In this document: piece after piece, positions 52,093-63,689 of the stretch
How positions within the stretch are numbered: the first letter of the stretch is position 1
Layout: every line of letters starts with the position of its first letter
NCBI GenBank assembly: GCA_029582155.1
Contig: CM055896.1
Span: 9,636,463 to 9,700,462 of the forward strand
Reading direction: 5' to 3'
Source: Panopea generosa
Taxonomy: Eukaryota; Mollusca; Bivalvia; Adapedonta; Hiatellidae
Length of the DNA: 64,000 nucleotides
Program-made: the position numbers and the translations under genes
The notes under the pieces: model-generated
The model's database searches: none
The model's input: only the letters and a program-made list of their open reading frames with translations
Told to the model about the DNA's origin: nothing

Positions 52093-52418
52093 CTAGAAGC
52101 AAAACGTGGTGAACACCTAGTGCATATCAAAGCACGTTTTCGAACGATTTTTATATTTTTTTATTTGATCGTCCTCTACGTGCATACTCCATTCGCTTTT
52201 TTATGGGTGGATTTTCCGCACCGATTTCAGTGCGGAAGCCAAAACACTCATATTGATTAAAATATGTAATATCATTAGCAAAAACTCTTACCGGTTGTTA
52301 AAAAAACACTTTATATATGTCCATAACGTAAAACTATCCACAAAACCGCACATTTAACACTTAAATAACTTAGTTTTTTACATACAATTCTACTTTCAAA
52401 TCGTTTTTTTGACAGTTA

Positions 52419-52426
52419 TCACGTGA
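52419..52426 (+). promoter_or_regulatory. TCACGTGA E-box (CLEAR-like) upstream of the transporter
   Basis: A palindromic TCACGTGA, 977 bp upstream of the ATG. It matches the core of the CLEAR element bound by TFEB/MITF-family factors at lysosomal genes. An 8-bp palindrome occurs about once per 65 kb by chance, so this is weak on its own. Confidence 0.25.
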
Positions 52427-54109
52427 CGCGCACCGTTCAAGCGTCATAGCGATTTGAATAGAAACACTGTGATGGAAGCTCTACGCGGTAAATTGGAAAG
52501 GCAATACTTATCAGGGTATGCAAATACGCATTATGTTCCGAAAAAGTAACATTTCCTGTCACAGTGTGTATTCAAATTAGACAAACCAATACTCGTGTTT
52601 GTGTTTTGACCAAAAAATGACAATATTTATCACTATTAAAGTTTAATAAATATTATGTCTGTAGCAGAAATGTTGCTTGTACTTTATAAGTAGAAAACGG
52701 ATAATAAGATAGTATAGCTTTCTTATGGATCTTTTTCACTTGTAATTGAATGTATGACTACCATGTTTACTGTGAACAAAATAGTGTTTAAACTTAATGC
52801 TGCCTGTATACTAACATTTCCTTTGGCAAATAATGCAGCCACGCACATGACATTGTCTTTCTCCGCATTGCTTCGACTTTGGAATATCCGTTATTTTCAT
52901 TTTTTTATCGTCTGCTACCGTTTTCATTAGTGATTTTTTGTAAGTGTATTATGAGATCGACATAATGTTGTCAAGTACGGCCACCCATTCTTACCTCCTG
53001 CCAGTATATCCTAAAACACTTTAAGGAGCTCATCAGTTAATAATAATATCTACGTCAGGTTTATATACTTCCATGCCGAAAGTTAAGCGTGTGTTCATAA
53101 ATCTCGGGTAATCTTATATCATAACCGTTGAACGTATAGTAAAAGAGCAAAACTTAATTTTCAAAAAATAACTACATGCGCCAATAGTAAACAATGGTTT
53201 TTTTTACCATATTAACTAATGTACAACGTTAAGCCGATGTCAAATCCTTGATGCATACGTCACATATTGAAAATAATCTTGTATAGTACTAATGAATTAT
53301 GGTCAACGATACACTTATTAGCTCTAAATTGGTATCAATCCATATTGCAACTGAAAAAAATATTGCTATAGCTTCGTCAGGGATCTGTGGGTTGATAAAT
53401 GCAATGCTTCAAGCACGGTTCTATGGTTAGACATTGAATGATACATACGTTATTCATTATTTTAAATCATCATTAGGCATTAACAATATAAGAAACTTGT
53501 TTATGATAATTCCCATTCCAATAACAATTTAATATACTGTCAATAAGTAGTTAGAATCATTAAAAATTGTGTGACGATACATACGATATCAATTAGTTAA
53601 AAACTTAGCAATAAATACCCAAACAGTCGTAGCTTGTCACCCAATGTTGTTCAGACGGACATTATTTAAAATAATGAAAGCTGCTGAATATTATTGTATT
53701 TGGTCACACCCCACTATAAATGGTAGACATATCTGGATATTCATGTACAGACTTTAGTATCAACGGTTTACAAGAACACTAAACTGTTGTATGCATTCAC
53801 ATGTCCTTTCCACCAATATACGCGGTGTTGAATACACACACATCCGTTATAGTCTAAAGAGAAACGGAGTACTTGGAAAGGTAACGTTTATATACTTATT
53901 TTTCGACGCCCATACTTTAATTGACTTGTGAGTGTTTACTTTTGCAAATATTTCACTAATCCCAGCTCTGTGCGAATATACGAGAAAATATGCGTCTGAA
54001 AGCAAACATTTAAACAAGTTGATTTAATTAAATTTATTCCGATTATGTATATATATATCATAAGACAGAAGAATGTTTTCTTTTCTTATTTGTCTATAAC
54101 CCATAGAGA

Positions 54110-54350
54110 TATGGAGCGCTTGGTCCAGCGGTAGAGCACCGAGCCCATGATCGGAGGGTCGTGAGTTCGATCCTCCGCTACGGCTATGTGTGGTGTCCTT
54201 GAGCAAGACACTTTTTCCGTATATGCTTTGTACTGGTTCTACCAGAGAACATAGACGTCTCTGGTTCTACCCAGGAAGACTTCGAGCGTGATTTGTCTAA
54301 GTTGTAAGAACTTGTTTCACAGTCGAAGTAAAATAAATAAGTTTAAACTA
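54110..54350 (+). mobile_element. SINE family B, long copy with internal duplication
   Basis: Plus strand, well preserved: CTTGGTCCAGCGGTAGAGCA, GAGTTCGATCCTCCGC, GAGCAAGACACTTTTTCC. The segment CTGGTTCTACC occurs twice (54231 and 54261), a small internal duplication. Ends AATAAGTTTAAAC. Confidence 0.82.
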
Positions 54351-55867
54351 AACTAGAGATATACAAGTCCTTGCTATTACCCATATAACCCATATATTTC
54401 TCTCTGTAAATTTTTCAATTTAAATCTTATTTTTTTTTATTTATTCTTCAGCAGTAACAAAACACATAATCATAATAATATTCATTAAAATAATTATAGA
54501 TTTTAAACTAAAAACATGACGAAATATCGGACAGAAGAAAACTTTCTCATTCCTCTATAACCCATATCGCTCACTCCGCCGAAGTTCCGATTTCGCATGT
54601 ACATGTTTCCACCTAGTAGCTCGGATCTAGCTCGCATCTAACTCCACTTATGTAAAATGGCTGCTAAATGACAGCAAAATAAGGTAAATTCGAATGTCTT
54701 GGTCATATTCACCGTCTATCAAACTACAGAGGACAGTTTTTTTGCATAGCACGGATTTATTATTCATTATTTTATCAATATAAATCAACGTTTTAAGGAA
54801 TTAACGATTGTTTACGCAGTATTTGCCTTCGAAAAAGACGTATGTATGTGGTCTAATTTTCCGCTTGGTTTTGTTCGGATGGAAATGAGACGTAAAGGGG
54901 CTAGTCTCATCCCTATTACGGCGATTAAATGAGACTAGGTGAACACCTATAGAGTTTAATAGCACCGTGTAAATAAAAGAAACACATTTAGTTTAAGACA
55001 CCTGAAATAAAAATACACACGTGACAGTGTATGATATAAGTATATGTGCAGGAAGGATCTCAAAAGTTGGGCGCGTGGTGTAAACCCACCGGCAGTGAAA
55101 TAATGACGGAACTAACGTATATACGTGATGATCAGTGCCACAGTTATCGCTCTTTGAAAAGTTCTTTAACGTATTGATATGTTTAATATTTTAGTTAGGT
55201 CGCACTAAGGAAAAATGGTTGCTTAGAAATTGTAAAATAAGTTATTTGAACTGAAACTGATTTGTTTATTTAAAGTTCAACTCAGGTCAACCTCTAACCT
55301 TCTTTTGTGTGGTTTCTGTTGTTGGGGATACTTCCATCTGTCGTGTTATTTGGACGCATAGCCGGCGATTTATTTGATTCCTTGCGCGCATCTTTAAATA
55401 TTTCTACATTTACTCTGCCCTTTCACTCAAATGTTGGTATCCCATCACCATCAAACAAGACTATTTCGTATAAACTCGAACTTACAACCTCAAAATGCCG
55501 CGTCCTTTTTTTCAGTTTAAAAGCACTCACAGTTTTGAACATCTTTGAAAAACCTGCAATAAAATGTTTGGAGGACTTAACTTAAAAAAAAAATGAAATA
55601 TCATGATTGAATATATGGCATTCTCTAGTTGAGTGGAATAAAACAGTGTTCTGGTTGTTTTCATGAATACAGGGGAAGAAGTAATGGTGAGTATTTTAAA
55701 TAGGATGTGATCATGTACAAGAAGGAGCTTCCATAAGGTATTTAAGGTAAAGGTCATTATTTTAGGTTGCTACTATTGTTTCTTGCACCCATGACTGATG
55801 TGTATCAAAAGCTGAAATAAGACGTGGTTGTCTAATTCTATAAGACAGAATTTCATTCTAGATATTA

Positions 55868-56292
55868 ACGTCTCACGCCACTATTACATTTCTCTTATAG
55901 CTCTATTGTAACATTTATGTCCACATTCTTCACTGGTTCAAAATATGCAATTATAAAGGGGGAAAAGCATACCTTGACCAGGTTTTTTATAATTCAATGC
56001 TTTTGTGATACCTATCAATTTCCAGAGTAAAATAATATGTCAACTATTCGCCCGCGATGCGGTTCGAACCAACAATTCTGAAATGACACAGAAATGCCCA
56101 GACATCTGGTATCGGCGTAAAATTTTCAGTGGTGATTTCTAAAATACTGACCAATTAACACATGGTAGTAAAAATAAACCACTGCAGAACAATGCGCTGA
56201 TAAAGAAAAGAAAAGGAGAACTAAAGTTTTATTTCTAACTCCTACACCTGTAGGTCCGGAGTACTCAAAGAAGACAATAGTGATGTGAGTTC
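55868..56292 (-). repeat. Interspersed repeat E, copy 2, inverted
   Basis: Reverse complement of copy 1, from GTCTCACGCCACTATTACAT (matching the GTGGTGTGAGAT end near 50390) to GATGTGAGTTCTG (matching near 49935). Internal B-box-like GGTTCGAACCAACAATTCTG. Confidence 0.65.
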
Positions 56293-56589
56293 TGAAGCTC
56301 GAGTATGGTATTAGCTTTTCTGTTCGCATTTGGCCATGAGTTACAAAGTGTTAAAAATGAGGGTAAACACGCCGTTTTACTTATTTCTAAGTTAGACCTA
56401 TTGGAATTGATATTGGCATTATTTCGTAATTTGTCTGACACCGTTTCGCCTAACCAAAGAAGGATACAACACCGAAACATAATAGTATACGTGTTTTGGC
56501 GACAGATTAAGAGTGTAATTTTGAACATTGAAAAGTAATTAGTTCTGCTTCTTTCTATCTGAAAGTGATATTGATCCAACTGCATTCGT

Positions 56590-58090
56590 CATGTAAGTTA
56601 GTTAATGAGACATCTCGTGGTGTTCCAGTTTTCATACTGCTTCGTTTAAAAATAGTTCAAGCATTTCAGAATTGTAGTAAGTATGACCACAGAAATCACT
56701 GAACTGTATTCAAGAAATGGTCGATTGAATGTAGCAAAATATAGTTTACGTGGCCTAAATTAGCTGTATCACCAAGTTCAAGGGTATCGATATAAAGATA
56801 GATAGGGTAAAATTCTGGCTGATTTGTCATACTTATCGCTAGGTAGATAAGGATAAAATCGTTTTAAAGATTTTTATTTTATTAGTTTTTGGTATACATA
56901 CGGAGTTATTTTGGCGTTTATTTCATAAAAATGCGTTAAGTATTAAGGATTTTAGAAAATATAAACGGTTTAAATTTGTAATAATAACTATTCTTTTGTG
57001 TGGCCTGAAAGGTAAAACTATGTCATGCTATGTTGGGAATGTCTTACTTTTGGATGGGATTTTTCACGTTTGTTGATTTCTTACATGTAGTATATGGCTG
57101 ATTTTTGCTATATTATTTAGTGATAAAATGTGACAGAATGCATATAACGTCATGCCAAGGAGACGTATGGCAGTTCAAAGTTTCGTTCTGTTCAAACTAA
57201 TGCGGTTAAATGGGTAGGTTATATCTATATTAAATGGGTAGGTTATATTTATATTATGTTTTTTCTACAGTTGATTAATGTAAAGGTCTGATGGCGATAT
57301 TTCTACAGAATAATTCTATCTTATTTTTGTATGGTGATAAATTGTTGATTTCTGTTCAGACGAAAACGCTGCAATATCAATTTCATACCTGAGGTATTGA
57401 GAGTTTGTTTAATTAGAATGTAGGCTGAGGAATCTAGGAACATTTGCGCTGTGTATATTGTATGATGATTATTGAAAAGCAGCATTCTAGAATTGTAGGA
57501 TATTTATAATTGATTTGTAATCCGCCATTGTTAATTGTTATATTATAAAATGTGGTGTTATGTGGAATGGCAAACAAATGTTGTAATGCATATAATTAAA
57601 GTAATGGTTGTAGAGATGTACTTTGTTACCATGAGATGGATAGACGATAATTTATAATATATTATTATTGCATATTGTTAAAACTACTATGTAACTGATG
57701 GATTGTAAAAGAAATGAATACTAATTGATAAAACAAGGTGGACCATGTAAATTTGTCCACCCTGTGCAGATGTGTTGCATGTAATTCCATAGTATATAAG
57801 TCATGGTCGTCACCAAATTTATTGGTTTCGCAGAGGCATTGATATTGTATCTATGGTTTGCATTGTAGCTAGGCGCACTCGCCGTAGTCTGGTCTGTACA
57901 TTTATGTCTTGGTTATTCACAAATAATTATCTCCATATATATATCAATATATATCATGCATTGTGAATGAGCATCTGCAAAGATCCCCAAAACCGTAAAT
58001 TCCATTGTTGTGAATTTAATTATCTCCCTTTATATATTTATTCAATGAAGTGAATCTCATCTTTCTCATAATCCCAAAAACACTGGAGGC
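56590..58090. other. AT-rich single-copy stretch with a TATA-like site
   Basis: No gene seen. TATATAAG at 57792-57799 is followed by a GC-richer stretch, which could be an LTR or promoter remnant, but nothing else supports that. Confidence 0.3.
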
Positions 58091-58097
58091 CGACTTT

Positions 58098-58480
58098 AGA
58101 ATATTAACAATATAGTCATAGTCCCAGAATATTAACAATATAGTCATAACCCCAGAATATTAACAATATAGTCATAACCCCAGAATATTAACAATATAGT
58201 CATAATCCCAGAATATTAACAATATAGTCATAACCCCAGAATATTAACAATATAGTCATAATCCCAGAATATTAACAATATAGTCATAACCCCAGAATAT
58301 TAACAATATAGTCATAATCCCAGAATATTAACAATATAGTCATAATCCCAGAATATTAACAATATAGTCATAATCCCAGAATATTAACAATATAGTCATA
58401 ACCCCAGAATATTAACAATATAGTCATAATCCCAGAATATTAACAATATAGTCATAATCCCAGAATATTAACAATATTGT
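58098..58480. repeat. 28-bp minisatellite, about 14 copies
   Basis: Unit AGAATATTAACAATATAGTC then ATAATCCC; A/C change near the end (ATAACCCC) alternates between copies. Confidence 0.94.
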
Positions 58481-58499
58481 CATTCCATTTGCCCTCTTT

Positions 58500-58735
58500 G
58501 CTAACTGTTAAGCAAAGATCTGGATGGCTGTATACGAAGTTGATAAGGGACATTGTCAAATATCAAATCTGGTACTAGTATATCACCAGACATTCTCAGA
58601 GAAAATGAAGTTGCTTTTGTTTTATCTGGATTAAACTTCATGTATATATAGATGTATCGTGATTAATGGTACCTTCAATATGTTGTACAGTCGCCGCTGA
58701 CTAACTCAGCTAAAATTGTCATCAGCGTTCAGTCT
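58500..58735 (-). pseudogene. LINE reverse-transcriptase remnant
   Basis: On the minus strand, a short frame with ADDNFS (the RT catalytic ADD motif) lies near 58735-58715, and another frame with KFNPDKTKATSFS near 58640-58600, matching the order and spacing of FADD...[12 protein letters not shown] in the 17953-20352 LINE. Frames are shifted and stops intervene. Short and decayed. Confidence 0.5.
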
Positions 58736-58783
58736 AGTTAAACTCGATGAAGACTATACTATGTCCCATTAGAACAATATTAT

Positions 58784-59015
58784 CCCTTTTCTTCATATAG
58801 ACGCCTTTTGACACCTCTAATATAGACGCCTTTGGACACCTAATATAGAAGGCTTTTGAATTATTGGGTGAATTATGTTTATATTAACTGACAGAGTGGA
58901 AAACAGTGCAGGAAGTGTTCAGATTGCTCGTCACGAGCAATCTGAATTCTTCCTGCACTGTTTTCAAAGGCCTTCTGTGATTGGTGCGGAAAACACGTAT
59001 CTATGGAATAAAGGG
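58784..59015 (-). mobile_element. piggyBac-like MITE, copy 6 (TTAT target)
   Basis: Flanked by TTAT on both sides (58780-58783 and 59016-59019) rather than TTAA; the match of the two flanks supports a 4-bp target duplication. Centre TTGCTCGTCACGAGCAA. Confidence 0.75.
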
Positions 59016-59019
59016 TTAT

Positions 59020-59630
59020 AAGGTACCAAGTATATATGAAATAAGAAGACACTCGGTACCTGTTTGCATCAATGGGTCAATTAATTTATTTATATCGTTG
59101 TAAATGCTATTGTTCATTTTATTTTGTGAAGGTTATTGTTGCCTTCCGTGTTTAACAGTGTCATGTAATTATATATATATGTGCTGAATTGCAATTTTGG
59201 TAACATGGTGACTGATAAGCTTTTGTAGACTGGATATTTGTTAATATGTATTAATTAACGTTTCTGCTGATGTGGTAAATGTAACATGTATTGTACCTGT
59301 CACTTTAATAAATATATTATATGTGCCGTAAACGCATTTAAAAAACAGGCCACGACAGGCCTTAGTCGTTCATTCTGATTTCACTTGTCAGTTCTTTTTA
59401 AAAATTTCAAATGAATTGACCTTATGAAACATTTATCGATACGTACTAAGAAGTATCTGTTTTCCCATAACATTTCCATAATGGAAATCAGAATCAAAGT
59501 CCCCTTAATGTGCGCAAATTGACCAAAGTCTCTTTTATTTCAACAAATTCATAACTTCTATTCACAGAGATCATATATATCAAATATGAACCAATTTGGC
59601 GCATCGGTTCTTGAAAGGAACGTCCGGAAT
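59020..59630. other. AT-rich stretch; possible polyA signal on the plus strand
   Basis: AATAAATATATT near 59310 could be a polyA signal, but no upstream coding exon was found. Confidence 0.25.
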
Positions 59631-59632
59631 CA

Positions 59633-59691
<59 letters not shown>
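59631..59691. repeat. (ACGC)n microsatellite
   Basis: About 15 units. Confidence 0.96.
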
Positions 59692-59699
59692 GTGTCAGA

Positions 59700-60430
59700 G
59701 GATGCGTTGGTAGCGAAGATTGGTCTTGCTCTAGTTTATTGTATACTCTCGTATATTTTGCTGTCATAATCTTGGTGCAATATAACACTTTAGTTTGCTA
59801 AGTGCTTTCAGCGGTAAACAATACGTTCTGCACCTCTCGTAAAACAGGAACTGCCGTTTTGTTAAACTTAAATGCTTACCGCGCCGTTAACATCATCCGC
59901 CTTTCTGAAACATATTTCAGATTGACAACTTCAACCGGTATATATTAATAACTTGATTGAGAATTAAGAAAATCATTACAGAAGCATACATTCCTTCTTT
60001 TTTTTTCGGAAAGCTGTCTCATTGATGTGTAAATATAAATACTATTTTAAGAAAAATCTATATAACACTTTTAATGAAAAGGCGTGCGGCGTAATGCCGG
60101 ATAGACGTGGCGTCATTCAAAGCTATTGATTGTCAGAGTTAAGCAAATATAGACAAGTGCTTAATTGCTTGTTTCTAACTGTGCTTATTTTCCCTCGATT
60201 TTATAATCTTCTACTTTAAATGCAGTTTTCCAGCTATTATTTTCCCAATAAACAGTAAACTATCAATTACAAACAGTTCAAAAACTCTGCTCCGTCTATT
60301 TTCGAGTATTTTAGTGTTGACACGTCTTTATCGAATTGCTAACACTTGCATCCGATAGCGCACCTCTCATTGCGTAGATACAGTTTTTTCAGCATTTGCA
60401 ATCTGGTCAGTATTTGATTATAACATAAGA
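59700..60430. other. No gene or repeat recognised
   Basis: Single-copy AT-rich sequence; one GC-richer patch at 60080-60115. Confidence 0.35.
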
Positions 60431-60436
60431 ACATTT

Positions 60437-61530
60437 TTATGCCCCACCAAATTTGGGGGTGGCATATAGTAATCGCAGCGTCCGTCCGTCCTTCTGTGTG
60501 GTATTTTGTGTCCGGCCTGTAACTTTGTCATGCATAGATGGATTTTGTTGATACTTGCTACAAATGATCAACAAAACATGACGAAGTGTCGCGAGTAAGA
60601 CCCACACCCATACCTCAAAGGTCAAGGTCACAATTTGAGTTTGTTTGACAACACTTTGAGTCTGTGTGAGATTTCGTGTCCGGTCTGTAACTTTGTCATG
60701 CATAGATGAATTTTAATGATACTTGCTACAAATGATCAACATAACATGACGATGTGTCGCGAGTAAGACCCACACTTGTACCTCAAAGGTCAAGGTCACA
60801 ATTTGAGTTTGTTTGACAACACTTTGAGTCTGTGTGAGATTTCGTGTCCGACCTGTAACTTTGTCATGCATAGATGGATTTTATAAATACTCGCTACAAA
60901 ATATCAACAGAACATGACGATGTGTCGCGCGTTACACCCCCAGAATCCCACTTCAAAGGTCAAGGTCATAATTTTACGTTGTTCGATGACACTTTCAGTC
61001 TGATTGAGATTTCGTGTCCGGTCTGGAACTTTGTCACCTATGGATAAATTTTAAAATCACTTGGCTCAATTCGTCAGCATGACATGACAACGTGTCACGC
61101 GTAAGATCCACATGTGTACCTCAAAGGTCAAGGTTACACTTTGAGTTTGTTTGACAACATTTGAGTCTGTGAGATTTCATGTCCGGCCTGGCCCTTTGTC
61201 ATACATAGATGTATTTTATAAATACTTGTTACAAATGATCAACACAACAAGGTCACACTTTTAGTATGTATGGCAACACTTTTATTTCAAGTCCGTCCTT
61301 TAATTTTATCATACATGGATGGATTTCAAAATCACTTGGCTCAATTTATCAATCGATCAACAATTGATCTGTATCTTTGTCTTACATTTAGGGATTTTAA
61401 AATAGCTTGACCAAAGAGATCAGCATGTCATTAAGATGTTTCACCTGTATTTAACTGTTGAAATACCCGGACCATTGCATCAGGAGTCAAGGTCAATGTT
61501 ACACAGGTCAAGGTCATGCTTTAATGTAAA
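60437..61530. repeat. Interspersed repeat with about six decaying 168-bp modules
   Basis: Begins TGCCCCACCAAATTTGGGGG, GTGGCATATAGTAATCGCAG, CGTCCGTCCGTCC. The module GTGTCCGGCCTGTAACTTTG starts at 60508, 60676, 60844 and 61014, then becomes irregular; each contains TCAAAGGTCAAGGTCAC. A type of repeat common in bivalves; class not assigned. Confidence 0.75.
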
Positions 61531-61640
61531 AAAACATGAAATTGCATGTCTAGTCTAAAACATCAGTCCATTACTTTTGATATTCATGGATACATCGCTA
61601 CCTATTATAAAATATATTGTTATTTTTCACAGACCATTTG

Positions 61641-61651
61641 TGTGTGTGTGT

Positions 61652-61682
<31 letters not shown>

Positions 61683-61694
61683 GGGGGGGGGGGG
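61641..61694. repeat. (GT)n followed by poly-G
   Basis: About 13 GT units and then roughly 28 G. Possible sequencing or assembly weak point. Confidence 0.95.
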
Positions 61695-62084
61695 TCATGC
61701 GACACTTACCAGTGACCTTTTGTTTAACCTTTGTTTAAAGATATTTTTCTCATGTTTATTCATCTAGTTGTGATTGATATTTTTTCCTCACTGCTCAAAA
61801 AAATAAGTACAAGGTAGGTTTTTATTACTGCATTATTTTTTTTTGTAATACTGCATCATTTTTCTATGCATGTCGAGAGTGATTTTATTGAAAACATATT
61901 TTTCTTTCATTTTACTATTCCCATCAGGTTAGCAGCTTTTTCTTTTTGCGCCCCTGTCGTACCCGATCTTTACATGTACCCGACAGTCGGGCTAGCATTG
62001 ATGCGTAACCCTAATGGGGTGTGACTTCCTTCCTCACCCTGCCACCGCGAGTCACTGCGATGACTAGTCCTGAACTTTGTTCTA

Positions 62085-63065
62085 CGGCCATATAATCTCC
62101 CACATCTGAATGTATTGAGAAGTAGTCCTGTATCTCCCATCTCTGAATATTTACGGAAGTTATCATTAATCTTCTACCTCTGCATATGTGTGGAAGTAGT
62201 CATGAATCTTCCACCTCTAAAAATGTTGGGAAGTAGTCATGAATCTCTTAACTCTGAAAATGTGGGGAAGAAGTCATGACTTTTCCACCTCTAAATATGT
62301 GGGGAAGTAGTAATGAATCTCCCAACTCTGAATATGTGGGGAAGCAGTCATGAATCTCCCACCTCTGAATATGTTGGGAAGTAGTCCTGAATCCCCCACC
62401 TCTGAATATGTGGGGAAGTAGTCATGCATCTCCCACCTCTGAGTATATGGGGAAGAAGTCATGAATGTTCCACCATTGAATATGTAGGAAAGTAGTTATG
62501 AATCTACCAACTCTGAATATTTGGGGAAGAAGTCATGATTTTTCCATCTCTGAATATGTAGGGAAGTAGTCATGAATCTCCCAACTCTGAATATGTGGGG
62601 AAGTAGTCATGAATCTCCCACCTCTGAATATGTCGGGAAGTAGTCATGCATCTCCTACCTCTGAATATGCGAGGAAGTAGTCATGAATCTCCCACCTTCG
62701 AATATGTGGGAAAGTAGTCATGAATCTCCCACCTCCGAATATGTGAGGGAGAACTCATATATTTTCCACCTCTGATTATGTGGGGAAGTAGTCATGAATC
62801 TCCTACCTCTGAATATGTGGGGAGGTAGTCATGAATCTTCTACCTCTCAATATGTGGGAAAGAAGTTATGACTATTCCACCTCTGAATATGTCGGGAAGT
62901 AGTCATGAATCTTCCACCTCTGAATATGTAGGGAAGTAGTCAGGAATCTCCAACCTCTGAATATTTGGGGAAGAAATCATGACTTTTCCACCTCTCAATA
63001 TGTGGGGAAGTGGTCATGAATGTTCCACCTCTGAATATGTGGGGAAGTAGTCATGAATCTCCCAC
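62085..63065. repeat. 37-bp satellite, about 26 copies
   Basis: Unit AATCTCCCACCTCTGAATAT then GTGGGGAAGTAGTCATG. The first copies (62085-62200) diverge and resemble a SINE family A subtype at 49050-49130. Confidence 0.94.
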
Positions 63066-63416
63066 CTGCGTAGTGATACACTGCAACAAATGAACATAAT
63101 TGTCAAAATGAAGGGGAGGGGGTGTCCTCAAACCACCGAAATTGTGAAAAAGCAATCTGGTCAACCCCATTTTTGTTTCTACATAATTATTTGGATCAAC
63201 AGAGGACATTCTATGGAAACAAGACACCTTTATAACCTTTGGCAATGTATTCAGTGTTGCAGAAATGCATTTCTCTATATGTAGAACAGTGAACAATTAA
63301 TTATTGTGTCAGACGTATCAATTAATCTTATTCAGAAACTTCTTATTACCGCTTATTTCAATGTGAGTTTACCAGCACATCCTTTACAATTGTTTCTAAA
63401 CTGTTCCCTTTCTTAA

Positions 63417-63422
63417 TTTATT
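63417..63422 (-). terminator. AATAAA polyA signal (minus strand)
   Basis: Minus-strand AATAAA, 155 bases after the stop codon of the possible last exon at 63577-63689. The hexamer is clear; use is inferred. Confidence 0.3.
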
Positions 63423-63576
63423 TTATGATGACTTCAATATCAAACACTGTATTAAAAATCAACATAAATATTTACAGGTATTAACAAAAAATATCACTGT
63501 ACAGGTGAAAGATGCAAATAAAACACTGAATTAAAAACAGTTTTACGACATAGTTTGTCTTTAATGTTACTTTACG

Positions 63577-63689
63577 TTAATGTGATTTAGACGCTTCATG
63601 AGATCCTGTGTTCTGTGGCGTGCTGCGTGTTTGTTGATCAGCCCTTCTGTACTTGGTCATCGCACTTCTCTCTTTGATTATGTGATCGA
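63577..63689 (-). CDS. Possible last exon of a gene entering from the right
   Basis: On the minus strand a pyrimidine-rich tract ending TTTCTTCAAG is followed by 36 codons (DHIIKERSAMTKYRRADQQT..., ending EASKSH) and TAA at 63579-63577. Composition is more GC-rich than the surroundings and hydrophilic. No family recognised; the phase would be 1. A canonical AATAAA follows about 155 bases downstream. Short exons of this kind arise by chance, so this is tentative. Confidence 0.3.

Larger units (their letters stand above)
51443..54105. other. Upstream region of the transporter, mostly single-copy
   Basis: No convincing coding exon or known repeat seen apart from a TA dinucleotide run at 52065-52089. 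This region looks less repetitive than the introns. Open frames such as 51900-52112 are short and unsupported. Confidence 0.4.

Noticed and set aside
54113..54190. tRNA gene
   Set aside because: Head of a family B SINE, with the family's body following without a break.
55307..55585. 92-codon plus-strand frame with a signal-peptide-like start
   Set aside because: No family recognised, no flanking exons and no promoter or polyA evidence; the length is within chance for an AT-rich region.
56265..56585. 106-codon minus-strand frame, overlapped by a 77-codon plus-strand frame
   Set aside because: Hydrophobic stretches but no recognisable domain or splice context; both strands are open over the same bases.
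57780..57960. TATATAAG followed by a possible solo LTR
   Set aside because: No paired LTR, primer-binding site or target duplication could be found.
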